Below, piece by piece: positions 37,942 through 47,533 of a stretch of DNA of 64,000 nucleotides; the first letter of the stretch is position 1; the number at the start of each line of letters is the position of its first letter. This DNA is from a virus. The notes below the pieces were generated by a model. That model was not told the origin of the DNA and did not search any database. It saw only the letters and a list, made by a program, of their open reading frames with translations. Position numbers and translations under genes: made by a program. The DNA is taken from positions 22,493 to 86,492 of the IMG/VR virus record IMGVR_UViG_3300042691_028354; one strand, written 5' to 3'.

Positions 37942-39674
37942 CCTCTCCTGATGTCCGCTCCTATGTTGATCTGACCCTGTTTGACGCGAGCAGTCAGGCA
38001 ATCCTCCAAAAGGCCCTTGACTACGCCATCGTTGCCCTGCCCGAGTACGAGCCACGGGAAGGGTCCATCGAGACAACGATGCTCGAGTCCATGGCCCTTG
38101 AGGTTCAAGAGGCCATCTACGCCATCAACCGACTTCCTGGTGCCGTCACCGAGGTCCTTCTACGTCTCCTTGACATCGAGCGCTCCGATGGTGTGCGAGC
38201 AACGGCCGTGGTGCGTTTCACCGGTCAGACCACAGCCGGGTTCACGGCCCCGGTTGGAACTCGCCTGATCTACCAGCCCGACTCCATCTCCGACTTTCTT
38301 CTACTTGAGACAACCGAAGCAGCCACCGGCACTCATGCCAAGCCTATTCAGTCGGCAACTCGGGCCTCCACGACACTGACTGTTGTGACCACGACTCGAC
38401 ATGGACTCTCAACTGGAGATCAGGTCTCAATCTCAGGAGCAGGAGACGCCCTGCTCAACTTGTCCAATCAGACCATCGCCGTCGTGGACGCTACGACTTT
38501 CACCATTACCGTGAGCTCGTCGGGTAGCGCTTCTGCCACCACTGGCACGGTGACTCCTGCCCTCACCATCCCAGCGACAGGGTTTGCTGCTGTCCGGGCC
38601 ACGACAACAACTGGGGCCTTCAATGGTCTTGCTGGTGGAACGTCACTCAGTCTCTTGTCAATCGTGTCTCAGGTCGATGCGGCAGAACTTGAGACTCAAC
38701 TACTTGGTGGATCTGAACCCGAAGACGATTCCGAGTACTTCACTCGCGCATCAGCAACACTCAGTCGCCTTTCCACGTCATTGGCTACAGCAACACAGGT
38801 CGGGCAATACGTCGCGGAATCCGGCCGCTATCCCGACGTTTATCGAGTGCTTGCCGTTGACAACACTGATGGCGTTCGCGTGGGCGATCTTGCCGGCTCG
38901 ATCATGGTTGCTGTTGCTCCAATCGACGCCACTCCCCAAAACCTCAGTACGGGCACCGGAGATGGCTCACTGACAAGCGATGACATTGGGTATGGCACAA
39001 AGGACGAGGTTTACGACGGCATCGCCGAGCGACTGAACGCTTCGCTTGACGTGACCGTGGTTGACCCAGCAATCGTCACGGTTCAGGTGGACACCACCGT
39101 CAAACTTCCCGACGGGTTGTCGGCTGAGTCGGTTCAGGCAGCTTGCGAAGACACACTCGCCGGCTACCTCTCGCCCAATACTTGGCCATGGACTGACACT
39201 GTCCGAGCCAACGAGGTTGCCTACGCTCTGCGTCAGACGACCGTGACAAGCGGAACCGTTGTTCAGCCTGCGTGTGAATACGTGGAGTCACTGACACTTA
39301 CGCCAACGAACGCCTTCGTCTCGTCCGACAGTCAGCGATTCGAGATTGATGAGGTGAGGCGCACTGGCACGACCTGCCAGGTGAACCTCTCGGCGAATCA
39401 CGGCATCACCTTTGACGCTTCGGCGGGCGAAACCCTTTGGCTGAAAGTCGGCGGCACCACGACCTCTAGCGGAGCTTTCAATACGGCGACGATTGTCTTG
39501 GCGACCCTTGCTGACACGGACCGCTTCACCTATACGCAAGGCTCAGGGCTAATCAACCCGACCCCCGATAGTGGCTATGTCTTGCCAATCAAGCGGACCG
39601 CCGGAGGCGACTTGGTGATCTACGACCCGGCCGTGCTGGTCCTCAGTGACTCTCACGACATCACTACGGCGTAG
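37938..39674 (+). CDS. Baseplate J-like protein
   Basis: A 578-aa protein. The N-terminus has YEPREGSIETTMLESMALEV and INRLPGAVTEVLLRLLDIERSDG, and the PVGTRLIY jellyroll follows, as in Mu gp47/P2 gpJ. A beta insert with Gly/Ser/Thr repeats lies at about 130-230. Later E-x-L-L-G-G-S-E-P-E-D-D-S-E-Y. Builds the wedge with gp25. Confidence 0.88.
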   Translation: MTSPDVRSYVDLTLFDASSQAILQKALDYAIVALPEYEPREGSIETTMLESMALEVQEAIYAINRLPGAVTEVLLRLLDIERSDGVRATAVVRFTGQTTAGFTAPVGTRLIYQPDSISDFLLLETTEAATGTHAKPIQSATRASTTLTVVTTTRHGLSTGDQVSISGAGDALLNLSNQTIAVVDATTFTITVSSSGSASATTGTVTPALTIPATGFAAVRATTTTGAFNGLAGGTSLSLLSIVSQVDAAELETQLLGGSEPEDDSEYFTRASATLSRLSTSLATATQVGQYVAESGRYPDVYRVLAVDNTDGVRVGDLAGSIMVAVAPIDATPQNLSTGTGDGSLTSDDIGYGTKDEVYDGIAERLNASLDVTVVDPAIVTVQVDTTVKLPDGLSAESVQAACEDTLAGYLSPNTWPWTDTVRANEVAYALRQTTVTSGTVVQPACEYVESLTLTPTNAFVSSDSQRFEIDEVRRTGTTCQVNLSANHGITFDASAGETLWLKVGGTTTSSGAFNTATIVLATLADTDRFTYTQGSGLINPTPDSGYVLPIKRTAGGDLVIYDPAVLVLSDSHDITTA

Positions 39675-39677
39675 GCC

Positions 39678-41849
39678 ATGCACAGCGGAAACCTTCTTGA
39701 CGGCAACACCTCACGCTTCACCTCGACCCTGCTTCAGAACGTCGGCAACTGGGTCGGTGTCACCAACTGCACCCTGAGTCGTACGACGAAGCGATTCCAC
39801 ACTGGCATTGCGTCGGCACTTATCGCCCATGATGGCGTTGGTACCACAATGTCGGCGGAGTCCGGTGAAGCCGCAATGATGACCCTTGCACCGGTCACGG
39901 CACAGCACGCCCACAGTGGCGATGACGTCTTTCGCGCCATTTTGTGGTTTCACCATGAAGTACCGAACCGAGAGGTTCGTGTAGGAATCCAGTTCTACGA
40001 CATCACTCTTGACCCGATCAACTATACGTCCGCCCATTATCAAGATGTTCCCATGGGCTTCGGGGAATGGACACTTGCCGTTGTCGACGTCGTGGTCCCA
40101 GTTGATGCCGAGTTTGGCTCGGTCCGAGTTGATCTTGTCGACATTGACACATCAAGCGACCTTGACGGGCTTGTGTGGATTGACGACGTGGCGCTACTCG
40201 AGCGGGTGGAGATCTCCGAAGAGGCCTTCGTTGGAAGAGTCTCTCGCTGGATTCCGGCCTACATGCTTGAAGACGATGCGGCACAGTCAAACCCGGTGAA
40301 CCCCCTGCTCAGCTTCCTTGACGTAGCGGGCGTGCAACTCTCCGAGATTCAGGAACTCATCCCAGCGTTCGGTTACGAACGAGTCGGCAATCCCCTTTAC
40401 CCCACTGCCACCTCCTCACTCGTTGACCCCTCAGACTTTCCTGAAGGCGGCACAAAGGCCGAATGGCTTTCTTGGATCGCTCAACTTGTCGGTCTACGAC
40501 CAGGTGCAATCACCGAGAATCTTGATGGTGGTGCGTGGGACATCCTTGATTCGGACTATCCAACTTGGGCCGACTGGGAAGACACGCTAAACGGGGATGA
40601 ACTCCCCGCTGCCGTTGCCGCCACGTCCGCAAGCCGGACATCGGGAACGGTTGAGGTTATCAAGGCAAATCACGGCCTTGTTGCTGGAGACGTCGTGAGT
40701 GTTACGGGTGCATCCCCGACCACATTCAGGGGTTTTTACGAGGTTGAGACAGCGTCGACAAACGCCTTTTACTACTCGCAGTCTTACGTCATCCAGTCAC
40801 TCATCCGAGTTGGCACAACCGTCACGATCGTATGTGGTCGTCCTCATGGGCTTAGCATCGGGTCCTCCGTGATCGTGGCAGGAACGGGTGTGACTGCCGC
40901 CGACGGAACCTTTAGCGTTACTGGCGTTTCGGAGTCGGACTCAGGTAAATCCGGCATTGACACCCTGACCTACACGACCGTTAGTTCGGGTGCTCTACTT
41001 TCCTACACGGGTACCGTCTACCCTGCCAACGGATCTGCCACGGGCCTGAACTATCAAGTGGCTTCGGACCTGTCCTGGCGTGACGCTGAAGGTGTGAGTT
41101 TCTACTCCCTGACCCGAGCGCAGTCGCTAGCCGAGTTCATTCGCACGGGTGCTTCTGGCGTTTGGGCTGGCACCGAGGAAGGCCTGAAGCGAGCTGCTCG
41201 CATCCCATTGAGCGGCTTTGACGAGCGTTGCAGCGTCGAGCGCAATGATGGAACATTGACCATGACCCTTGAAACGACCGTCTCGGCGGAAGTGGGGGAC
41301 TGGATCGAGGTCTACGGCTCGGCGGAATCAAGCGTGAACCGCAACTACCTGATTGACTCAATCTCCACCGATCGCGGCGTTTCAATCATCACGGCCAGCA
41401 GTGGCGGTTCATACGTGGATCCCACACTTGGGTTCGTCACCAACCGACGGGTGGAAGTCGAGCGCAGTGCGTGGGTCGGTGTGATCTCGCAGATCAGTGT
41501 CACGAGCAACATCTGTAGCGTCTCGGTCTCGAATCGAGTCCCCCTACTCAACCCATCGGGCGACGTCACCATCACTGGCACAGGAAACGTGGTCCTTGAC
41601 GCAACACACTCGCCGGTCTCAATCACACTGGCACCGGAACGGGATTCGTTTACGTTTCCCCTGACCACCCCGAACATCACCCTGTTCATCCCGACAGCAG
41701 GCAGAGTGAAACTTGAAGCCGACCGAAACTGCTTTGTGATCTCGACGTTGGCTGCTCAAACTTCCCGCAGTGACGTTGTTTCCGAGTACGCACAGTTCGC
41801 CAAGCCCGCAGGCAGTGTTGTCACTCATGAGTTCTACACCGGCCCCTAG
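39678..41849 (+). CDS. Tail protein I-like baseplate protein with inserts
   Basis: A 723-aa protein. N-terminal 170 residues look like a carbohydrate-binding jellyroll. WIPAYMLEDDAA, LLSFLDVAGVQLSEIQELIP and WLSWIAQLVGLRPG then fit the tail protein I pattern that follows J. Beyond residue 310 come beta inserts with VVSVTGA and SSVIVAGTGV repeats like those in the J insert. I-like call from order and pattern. Confidence 0.68.
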   Translation: MHSGNLLDGNTSRFTSTLLQNVGNWVGVTNCTLSRTTKRFHTGIASALIAHDGVGTTMSAESGEAAMMTLAPVTAQHAHSGDDVFRAILWFHHEVPNREVRVGIQFYDITLDPINYTSAHYQDVPMGFGEWTLAVVDVVVPVDAEFGSVRVDLVDIDTSSDLDGLVWIDDVALLERVEISEEAFVGRVSRWIPAYMLEDDAAQSNPVNPLLSFLDVAGVQLSEIQELIPAFGYERVGNPLYPTATSSLVDPSDFPEGGTKAEWLSWIAQLVGLRPGAITENLDGGAWDILDSDYPTWADWEDTLNGDELPAAVAATSASRTSGTVEVIKANHGLVAGDVVSVTGASPTTFRGFYEVETASTNAFYYSQSYVIQSLIRVGTTVTIVCGRPHGLSIGSSVIVAGTGVTAADGTFSVTGVSESDSGKSGIDTLTYTTVSSGALLSYTGTVYPANGSATGLNYQVASDLSWRDAEGVSFYSLTRAQSLAEFIRTGASGVWAGTEEGLKRAARIPLSGFDERCSVERNDGTLTMTLETTVSAEVGDWIEVYGSAESSVNRNYLIDSISTDRGVSIITASSGGSYVDPTLGFVTNRRVEVERSAWVGVISQISVTSNICSVSVSNRVPLLNPSGDVTITGTGNVVLDATHSPVSITLAPERDSFTFPLTTPNITLFIPTAGRVKLEADRNCFVISTLAAQTSRSDVVSEYAQFAKPAGSVVTHEFYTGP

Positions 41850-42007
41850 TAGCCAGTCGGACTGACCCTTGCTTCCTGCAAACGATCTATACCGAACACA
41901 GGGACATCTCGGCAAGGAAACCTTTGAGAATCAACACTTTCAGCCAGTGACAGGTAGAGGTCTGACGGCTACTCGTGCGGTTACACTTGACAAGGGAGGT
42001 CAGCGTA

Positions 42008-44389
42008 ATGGCAGTGACTCGTAGCCCACGGTTCCGTCTTCACCGTTGGGACTCAGGCGCAGACCCGTTCAATCGCGCCCAGAACGACACCGACAATCTT
42101 CAGGTAGAAACCCTCGGAGCCGTCTTCCGTCAGGGACCAAGTGCCGACATTGGCGATCCTACTGCCGCGGCCTATGCCCGTTCTTTCTACTTTGACACCA
42201 CAGTGTCAGTCCTCTACTTCAGTGATGGCACCAACTGGGTCAGCCTGAACGATGCTGGTGAGACGGGAGACATTCAGCCCCTGACTATCGGCGGAAGTTC
42301 CTCCGCTGGATCGGTATCGGCACCTGCAAGTGGCATCAAGACTGTCGAGTTCGCTCTCGCCAACCACGTTCACGGACTCCCGGCTCCGAGTACACCATCT
42401 GACACAGGAACGACCAACTTGGCCGGCTCCGCTCTGACCCCTGCTCGCTCCGACCATGTTCATGCCATCGGGTCAAACTCAATCAACTCTTCCGGCAACT
42501 TTGCCGCCGGCGTGGTTGATACAGCCGCACTCGGCTCAAGTGCAGTCACTACAGCGAAGATCGCCGACTCCAATGTCACGACAGCGAAGGTTGCCGATTC
42601 AGCAATCACTACGGCAAAGGTCAACGACGGAGCCATCACCGGTCCAAAGTTGGCAGCCTCAGTTGCCGGGTCTGGCCTCGTTCGGAACGTCTCAACCAGC
42701 GTCCTTGACGTAAACGTCGACGGATCAACCATCACCATCGCTTCCGACACGCTGGGGATCCCGACCGCAGGAGTCGGTGCCACTCAACTCGCAAGCAGCG
42801 CTGTCACCACAGCCAAGATTGCCGACTCTGCGATTACAACTGCGAAGGTGGCGGACGCATCGGTCACCGGAGCCAAGTTGGCTTCGGCTGTAGCCGGCTC
42901 CGGTCTTACACAGAATGTCAGTGGCAATCTCGATGTGAATGCGGATGGCACGACCATCTCAATCACCACCGACGCTCTTGGCGTCGTCGCAGGTGGCATC
43001 GGAACCACACAGCTTGCCAACAGTGCTGTCACTACAGCGAAGATCAATGATGGCGCGATTACCGGTGCGAAGATCGCCTCGGCCACGATTACTGCCGACA
43101 AGTTCGCCACTGGAGCAATCTCCGGTGGGGCACTTGATGACGGAGCCGTAATCACCCAGAAGCTTGCCGATAGTGCTGTGACTGCGGCAAAGATCGCGAG
43201 CAACGCCGTCACCACGGTGAAGATCAACGACGCTGCTGTAACTCCGGCGAAACTCGCCTCAAGTACCGCCGGGTCCGGTCTTACTCAGAACGTAACCACC
43301 AAGGCCCTCGATCTAGTCGCTGATGGCACAACAGTTGCGGTCACCGCAGGGAGCCTCAGCATCGTTACTGGCGGCGTCGGAGCCACCCAGTTGGCCAACA
43401 ATGCGGTAACTGCGGCCAAGATTGCCACCTCCGCCCTTTCTGGCACGGGTGCGATAACTGGCGGTGCCGGCACATCCCTTGCGGTCGCTGTCGACAACAC
43501 CGGAATCGAGATAAACACCAACGCCTTGAGACTCAAGGACAGTGGTGTTACTTCAGCGAAGATCGCGTCTGGAGCGGTTGGAGCAACGGCCCTGGCGAGC
43601 AATGCCGTGACCACGGTGAAGATTACCGACGCGGCCGTCACTGGCGTGAAACTGGCGGCGGCCGTCGCTGGCGTAGGCCTCACTCAGAACGTAAGTGGAA
43701 ATCTGGACGTCAGTACCAGTTCAACCATTGCAGCAAACGCATCCAATCAACTCGCCATCGTTGACAGCTCGGTCGGAACCACTCAACTCACCGACTCCGG
43801 CGTGACCACCGCGAAAATCAACAACGGTGCCGTAACGGCCGCAAAGTTGGCAACCGATTCGGTTGGAGCCAGTCAGATCGCTGCTGCGGTTGCCGGTGCT
43901 GGACTCTCAAAGAACGGCACGACCGGCGTCCTTGACGTCAACGTCGGTGGGCCGATCTCCATTTCGTCCGATGCGATCACCATCGCTGCCGAGGCGATTA
44001 CCTCGACTTACATCGGTCCAGGCGCCGTCACGTCGACTGGCTTGGCTTCTGAGGCCGTCGGTACGGCCAAGGTCGCCGACGGCGCCATCACGGGACCGAA
44101 GATCGCCAGCAGTGTTGCCGGTACCGGCCTGTCTCGCAACGTCAGCACCGGCGTCCTGAGTGTTGCTGTCGACGGTTCAACGATCTCCACCTCGGGCGGG
44201 TCCCTCATTGTTGCTTCGGGTGGCATTGGCACCACTCAACTTGCCAACAGCGCCGTTATCGGCTCCAAGTCGGGAGCGGGCGTGTATCGCAACGCCACGA
44301 ACGCTGACACTGGTGGTTCGATTCGCTACTCCACGTCGGCACCTTCCGGTACCGCCGCCAACGGGGACATCTGGCTGAGGTACTCCTAA
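42008..44389 (+). CDS. Tail fibre with TAKI-type tandem repeats
   Basis: A 793-aa protein. After an N-terminal attachment region of about 110 residues come many short repeats built on VTTAKIADSAITTAKVAD and AVAGSGLTQN blocks, each about ten residues, which fits a beta-helix or fibrous trimer. ATG 42008 follows GGGAGG. The TAATG overlap links it to the next gene. Adsorption role inferred. Confidence 0.78.
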   Translation: MAVTRSPRFRLHRWDSGADPFNRAQNDTDNLQVETLGAVFRQGPSADIGDPTAAAYARSFYFDTTVSVLYFSDGTNWVSLNDAGETGDIQPLTIGGSSSAGSVSAPASGIKTVEFALANHVHGLPAPSTPSDTGTTNLAGSALTPARSDHVHAIGSNSINSSGNFAAGVVDTAALGSSAVTTAKIADSNVTTAKVADSAITTAKVNDGAITGPKLAASVAGSGLVRNVSTSVLDVNVDGSTITIASDTLGIPTAGVGATQLASSAVTTAKIADSAITTAKVADASVTGAKLASAVAGSGLTQNVSGNLDVNADGTTISITTDALGVVAGGIGTTQLANSAVTTAKINDGAITGAKIASATITADKFATGAISGGALDDGAVITQKLADSAVTAAKIASNAVTTVKINDAAVTPAKLASSTAGSGLTQNVTTKALDLVADGTTVAVTAGSLSIVTGGVGATQLANNAVTAAKIATSALSGTGAITGGAGTSLAVAVDNTGIEINTNALRLKDSGVTSAKIASGAVGATALASNAVTTVKITDAAVTGVKLAAAVAGVGLTQNVSGNLDVSTSSTIAANASNQLAIVDSSVGTTQLTDSGVTTAKINNGAVTAAKLATDSVGASQIAAAVAGAGLSKNGTTGVLDVNVGGPISISSDAITIAAEAITSTYIGPGAVTSTGLASEAVGTAKVADGAITGPKIASSVAGTGLSRNVSTGVLSVAVDGSTISTSGGSLIVASGGIGTTQLANSAVIGSKSGAGVYRNATNADTGGSIRYSTSAPSGTAANGDIWLRYS

Positions 44390-45420
44390 TGCCGGCGCAC
44401 GTTTGGGCCGATGGCGCTTGGCGATCCCTAAACGACATTCAGGTAGGTATAGGTGGTGCCTACCGGCGAGTTGACACCGCCTACGTTTGGAATGACGGAG
44501 CCTGGAGAACGGCGTTCCAGTACGACGTCACTGGCCCTAGTGGTGTTTACAACCTCAGTGCCACTTGGTCCAACACGTCTGGTGAGTTGGCCTATGTCCA
44601 GTGGAACCAGCCTGGCGATGCCGACCTTGCGTATACCGATCTCTACGGTGATCGAGGCGGCGGTTGGGTCTATCTTGGGCGTTTCACTCAAGGTCCGAAT
44701 GTGACATGCGCGTACGCCGACTATTCCCTCTCGTTCTCGACCGTCTCTCTTGCTGGCTATGTGGCACAAACAACTCCAGTTCACACCTACCTGCTTCGCC
44801 CGTTTGATGTACGCGGAAATCAGGGCACCGATGTCACTGTGCAGACTCGAGGGATCGGCGACTCGGTTGTTCGGGGAATGGTCAAGAGTCCAACGGTCAT
44901 GAACCCTTCAGGTTCGGGAACGTGGTCATCGGACGGTTATTGGCGAACCGACAGCAACCAAGTACTTCAGGGGCGTAACAACTTCGGACGTCATTTCGGT
45001 CACTGGTTCTACGACAACACCGTTCCATGGCGTTTCAACGTCTCGAGCGCAGACATAATCACTCGGCGTATCGCCAACGCTGGTTACGCTCAGGAGCGAG
45101 CACTTGGACTCCGGCTCTCTAACGCCACGGCGGCCTTTCCCTTTGTGGGCGCCGACCCAACTGGTCAGATCGTGACCGGAAGGGTCGACTCTGGAGCCTA
45201 CGCCTGGAACGAGTCGGAGTGGACTTACCTGCCAGCCGACTGGGCGGCTGACTTGATCTCGAGTACTGGCATTGACCGCAACTCCATAGTCATTGACACC
45301 GAAGAGGGTTCAGTCACGGGCTATGGGTTCTCCTTCAACTATGCCCGCTTTGAGGGTCAAGGCTATGACATTGCCTTTGGTGTTAGTTCGGGTGCGATCC
45401 GCGTCTACCACACTGGCTGA
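44389..45420 (+). CDS. Minor tail / receptor-binding-like protein
   Basis: A 343-aa protein, Trp/Tyr/Gly-rich and strand-rich. HVWADGAWRSL and YVWNDGAWRT at the start are a repeated W-x-D-G-A-W-R unit of phage fibre tips. An fibronectin-like domain may occupy residues 45-150. Coupled to the fibre gene upstream, so a tip or partner of it. Confidence 0.65.
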   Translation: MPAHVWADGAWRSLNDIQVGIGGAYRRVDTAYVWNDGAWRTAFQYDVTGPSGVYNLSATWSNTSGELAYVQWNQPGDADLAYTDLYGDRGGGWVYLGRFTQGPNVTCAYADYSLSFSTVSLAGYVAQTTPVHTYLLRPFDVRGNQGTDVTVQTRGIGDSVVRGMVKSPTVMNPSGSGTWSSDGYWRTDSNQVLQGRNNFGRHFGHWFYDNTVPWRFNVSSADIITRRIANAGYAQERALGLRLSNATAAFPFVGADPTGQIVTGRVDSGAYAWNESEWTYLPADWAADLISSTGIDRNSIVIDTEEGSVTGYGFSFNYARFEGQGYDIAFGVSSGAIRVYHTG

Positions 45421-45465
45421 TCGCTTTCTCAAAGCCGTATAGGGCGTTCACTATCCTTCTATGTC

Positions 45466-45834
45466 GTGACCGACACCAACCGGCAGCAAGAGAACATCGT
45501 CTTTGCTGTAACAGCCAAGACCATGAATCACTTCATGTGGTTCACTGCCGTCAAGTGTGCCGTGGGGGCCGTTGTGCTTGTGGCGGTCTTTGGATGGGGG
45601 ACACTTCCGATCGCCATACCAGGGCTCTTTGCTTCCCTTCTTGTCGCCCGCCATTGGCGCCGGCCGCTTCGCAGTTTCCCAGCCGCCCTTTGGCTCAGTT
45701 CTGTCTTTTGGCTTGCTGCCGCCCTGGTCCTAGCTATCACTATTGCGAATCCCGCAGAATGGGCCGGCGTGGTTTCCCTCGTGGCCATCGGACTGTGGGA
45801 CATGGGTGCTGCCGCTCTTGACGTTCGGGAGTAG
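45466..45834 (+). CDS. Multi-TM membrane protein, holin candidate
   Basis: A 122-aa protein with three or four hydrophobic segments after a 20-residue polar N-terminus, GTG start. Followed 3 nt later by another membrane gene. A holin or lysis regulator by context. Confidence 0.6.
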   Translation: MTDTNRQQENIVFAVTAKTMNHFMWFTAVKCAVGAVVLVAVFGWGTLPIAIPGLFASLLVARHWRRPLRSFPAALWLSSVFWLAAALVLAITIANPAEWAGVVSLVAIGLWDMGAAALDVRE

Positions 45835-45837
45835 CCC

Positions 45838-46140
45838 ATGGAACTTGCACTACTCAGTGCCGTCTCCGCTGTAGTCGTCGCGGTTATCACCGGGATCTTT
45901 GCTTTTCGGGGCAAGCGCGGCGAGAACCATGTCAACGAGGTCGGAACCATCTTTGACGGGTATCAGGGCATGGTTGGCTCACTTCAAAGTGAGGTCACCC
46001 GTCAGAGCGGTGAGATAAAGGAACTTCGCAAGATGCAGGATGACTGCGAGGCCCACAACGACGCTCTCGAGGCCGAGATCTCGGTTCTGCGAGAGACCGT
46101 CGAGGGCTTGGAGCGAGCAATCCATAGCTCTGACCGCTAA
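45838..46140 (+). CDS. Membrane-anchored coiled-coil protein
   Basis: A 100-aa protein with one N-terminal TM (residues 4-24) and a coiled coil (about 45-97). Topology is like spanin-type or holin-partner proteins. Middle gene of a three-gene membrane cassette. Confidence 0.62.
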   Translation: MELALLSAVSAVVVAVITGIFAFRGKRGENHVNEVGTIFDGYQGMVGSLQSEVTRQSGEIKELRKMQDDCEAHNDALEAEISVLRETVEGLERAIHSSDR

Positions 46141-46163
46141 CGGTGAGAATGTAGGACATCGTC

Positions 46164-46169
46164 TAAAAT
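46164..46169 (+). promoter_or_regulatory. -10-like box TAAAAT, possibly leaderless
   Basis: TAAAAT ends 6 nt before ATG 46176, with no ribosome-binding site. Confidence 0.4.
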
Positions 46170-46175
46170 GGCAGT

Positions 46176-46418
46176 ATGAACGGAACAACTGCCCAAACGG
46201 TCGATCAGGTGACGAAGGGTGGCCTTGCCGCTTTCATCAACTACCTGCTTGTCAAGGCCGGCATGGATCCTGAGCTCGTCGTGATCATCTTCCCGTCGAT
46301 CCTTGTCGTGCTGGCATGGCTCAGCACCAAGATCGGTGATCCTCAGATCGCGTCTTTTCTCGGTCTTCGTTCGGACTCATCGGCCTCGGAAAACAGCGAA
46401 GCAACCCCTGACGCCTGA
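46176..46418 (+). CDS. Single-TM small protein, holin-like
   Basis: An 80-aa protein with one hydrophobic segment (about 34-52), an amphipathic N-terminus and a Ser/Glu-rich end. Third member of the membrane cassette. No endolysin gene lies beside it. Confidence 0.6.
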   Translation: MNGTTAQTVDQVTKGGLAAFINYLLVKAGMDPELVVIIFPSILVVLAWLSTKIGDPQIASFLGLRSDSSASENSEATPDA

Positions 46419-46527
46419 CCTCTCACGATGGCCCTCGGAACTTGAGGTGGCCCACTTGAGCGACGACATCGGTTTCGTCTAACTAAACCAAACCGGACAT
46501 CTTGAGCAGATGGGGAAGTCACACTGT

Positions 46528-46560
46528 CTAGGGGTGGCGTAGTTGTACGATTACCCCTAG
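46528..46560 (+). promoter_or_regulatory. Hairpin touching the ribosome-binding site of the next gene
   Basis: CTAGGGGT (46528-46535) pairs perfectly with ACCCCTAG (46553-46560). The 3' arm runs into AGGAG, the likely Shine-Dalgarno site for ATG 46571. It may control translation or mark a new transcript after the membrane cassette. Confidence 0.45.
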
Positions 46561-46570
46561 GAGAAGCGAC

Positions 46571-46918
46571 ATGGCTGCTGGTGTGTACAACTTCGTCTGT
46601 GAACAGGGAGCGACCTTTGAGAAGGTCCTGACCCTACGCGACGCCGATCAAGAGCTCTACGACTTCACCGGTTGCACGGCCCGCATGCAGGTTCGCAAGG
46701 ACGCCAAGGCCACTGATGTCCTCATCTCCCTGACGACAAGCAACGGCCGATTGACGCTTGGGGGAGAAGCAGGGACGATCACGTTTCTCATCTCCGCAGC
46801 CGACACATCCGCCATTGCCCGAGAAGGCATCTACGACCTTGAGGTGGAGACTGCCGGTGGCCACGTCTACCGCTTGCTCAAGGGGAGGTTCGACCTTGAT
46901 CCAGAGGTGACCCGATGA
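46571..46918 (+). CDS. Small beta-rich structural protein
   Basis: A 115-aa protein with the pattern of BppU-N-like or similar fibre-adaptor domains: ATFEKVLTLRDADQ, TGCTARMQVR, ISAADTSAI, YDLEVETAGG. Coupled by ATGA to the fibre downstream, so it may join fibres to the baseplate. Confidence 0.6.
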   Translation: MAAGVYNFVCEQGATFEKVLTLRDADQELYDFTGCTARMQVRKDAKATDVLISLTTSNGRLTLGGEAGTITFLISAADTSAIAREGIYDLEVETAGGHVYRLLKGRFDLDPEVTR

Positions 46919-47529
46919 GCGATGTGGAGCCGATCTCGGTCATCGAGGTCGTCGCCGACGGACCCAACGAGGTCACCGTCGAGGAGATCCGCAATACCGT
47001 CACCGTTGTCGAGGAGTCCCCCAATCAGGTCTTCGTTTCAACTGTCGGACTACAAGGACCTCCTGGTCCTCCCGGCGATGAGGGGCCAGCGGGAGAAGGT
47101 GTGCCTGTTGGTGGAAACACCGATCAACTCCTCGCCAAGGCCAGTGACGACGATTACGACACCACCTGGACCTCGAGTGTCCGCATCGAGTCGGTAACGC
47201 TTGCTGATGGCTCTGCGGCCTATGCCACCGATCTGATTACAGCGACCACCTCGTCAACTCAGGCCAATCAGATTCTTGACGTCGCCGAGGGCCAGTCGGT
47301 CAAGTACCTGATCCGAGCCAGCGATGGCGTTTCCGCTCAAACGACGGAGATACTGGCCAGTGTTTGCAGTGGCAACGTGTATTTCGTGGAGTATGGAACT
47401 ATTGCAGTAAATGGGACTTTGGCTTCATTTGATGTCACGAACCCTGAGGCCGGGGTTACCCTTAGCGTCACACCTACCACTGGTACTCTTATCACGTACA
47501 GGGTCGTGAAACACGTGATTTCGGGGTGA
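46915..47529 (+). CDS. Fibre protein with a short collagen-like segment
   Basis: A 204-aa protein. Residues about 46-62 are Gly-X-Y triplets, including GPPGPPG, i.e. Pro in the Y position that animal-type prolyl 4-hydroxylases modify. The C-terminal 110 residues match the C-terminus of the next fibre (VEYGTIAVNGTLASFDV against TEYGTIVIGTAPASFDV). Confidence 0.72.
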   Translation: MSDVEPISVIEVVADGPNEVTVEEIRNTVTVVEESPNQVFVSTVGLQGPPGPPGDEGPAGEGVPVGGNTDQLLAKASDDDYDTTWTSSVRIESVTLADGSAAYATDLITATTSSTQANQILDVAEGQSVKYLIRASDGVSAQTTEILASVCSGNVYFVEYGTIAVNGTLASFDVTNPEAGVTLSVTPTTGTLITYRVVKHVISG

Positions 47530-47533
47530 TGTA

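Noticed and set aside
42206-44235. Minus-strand frames with repeated hydrophobic VVTALLAIFA opposite the repeat fibre
   Set aside because: They mirror the TAKI repeats of the plus-strand fibre.
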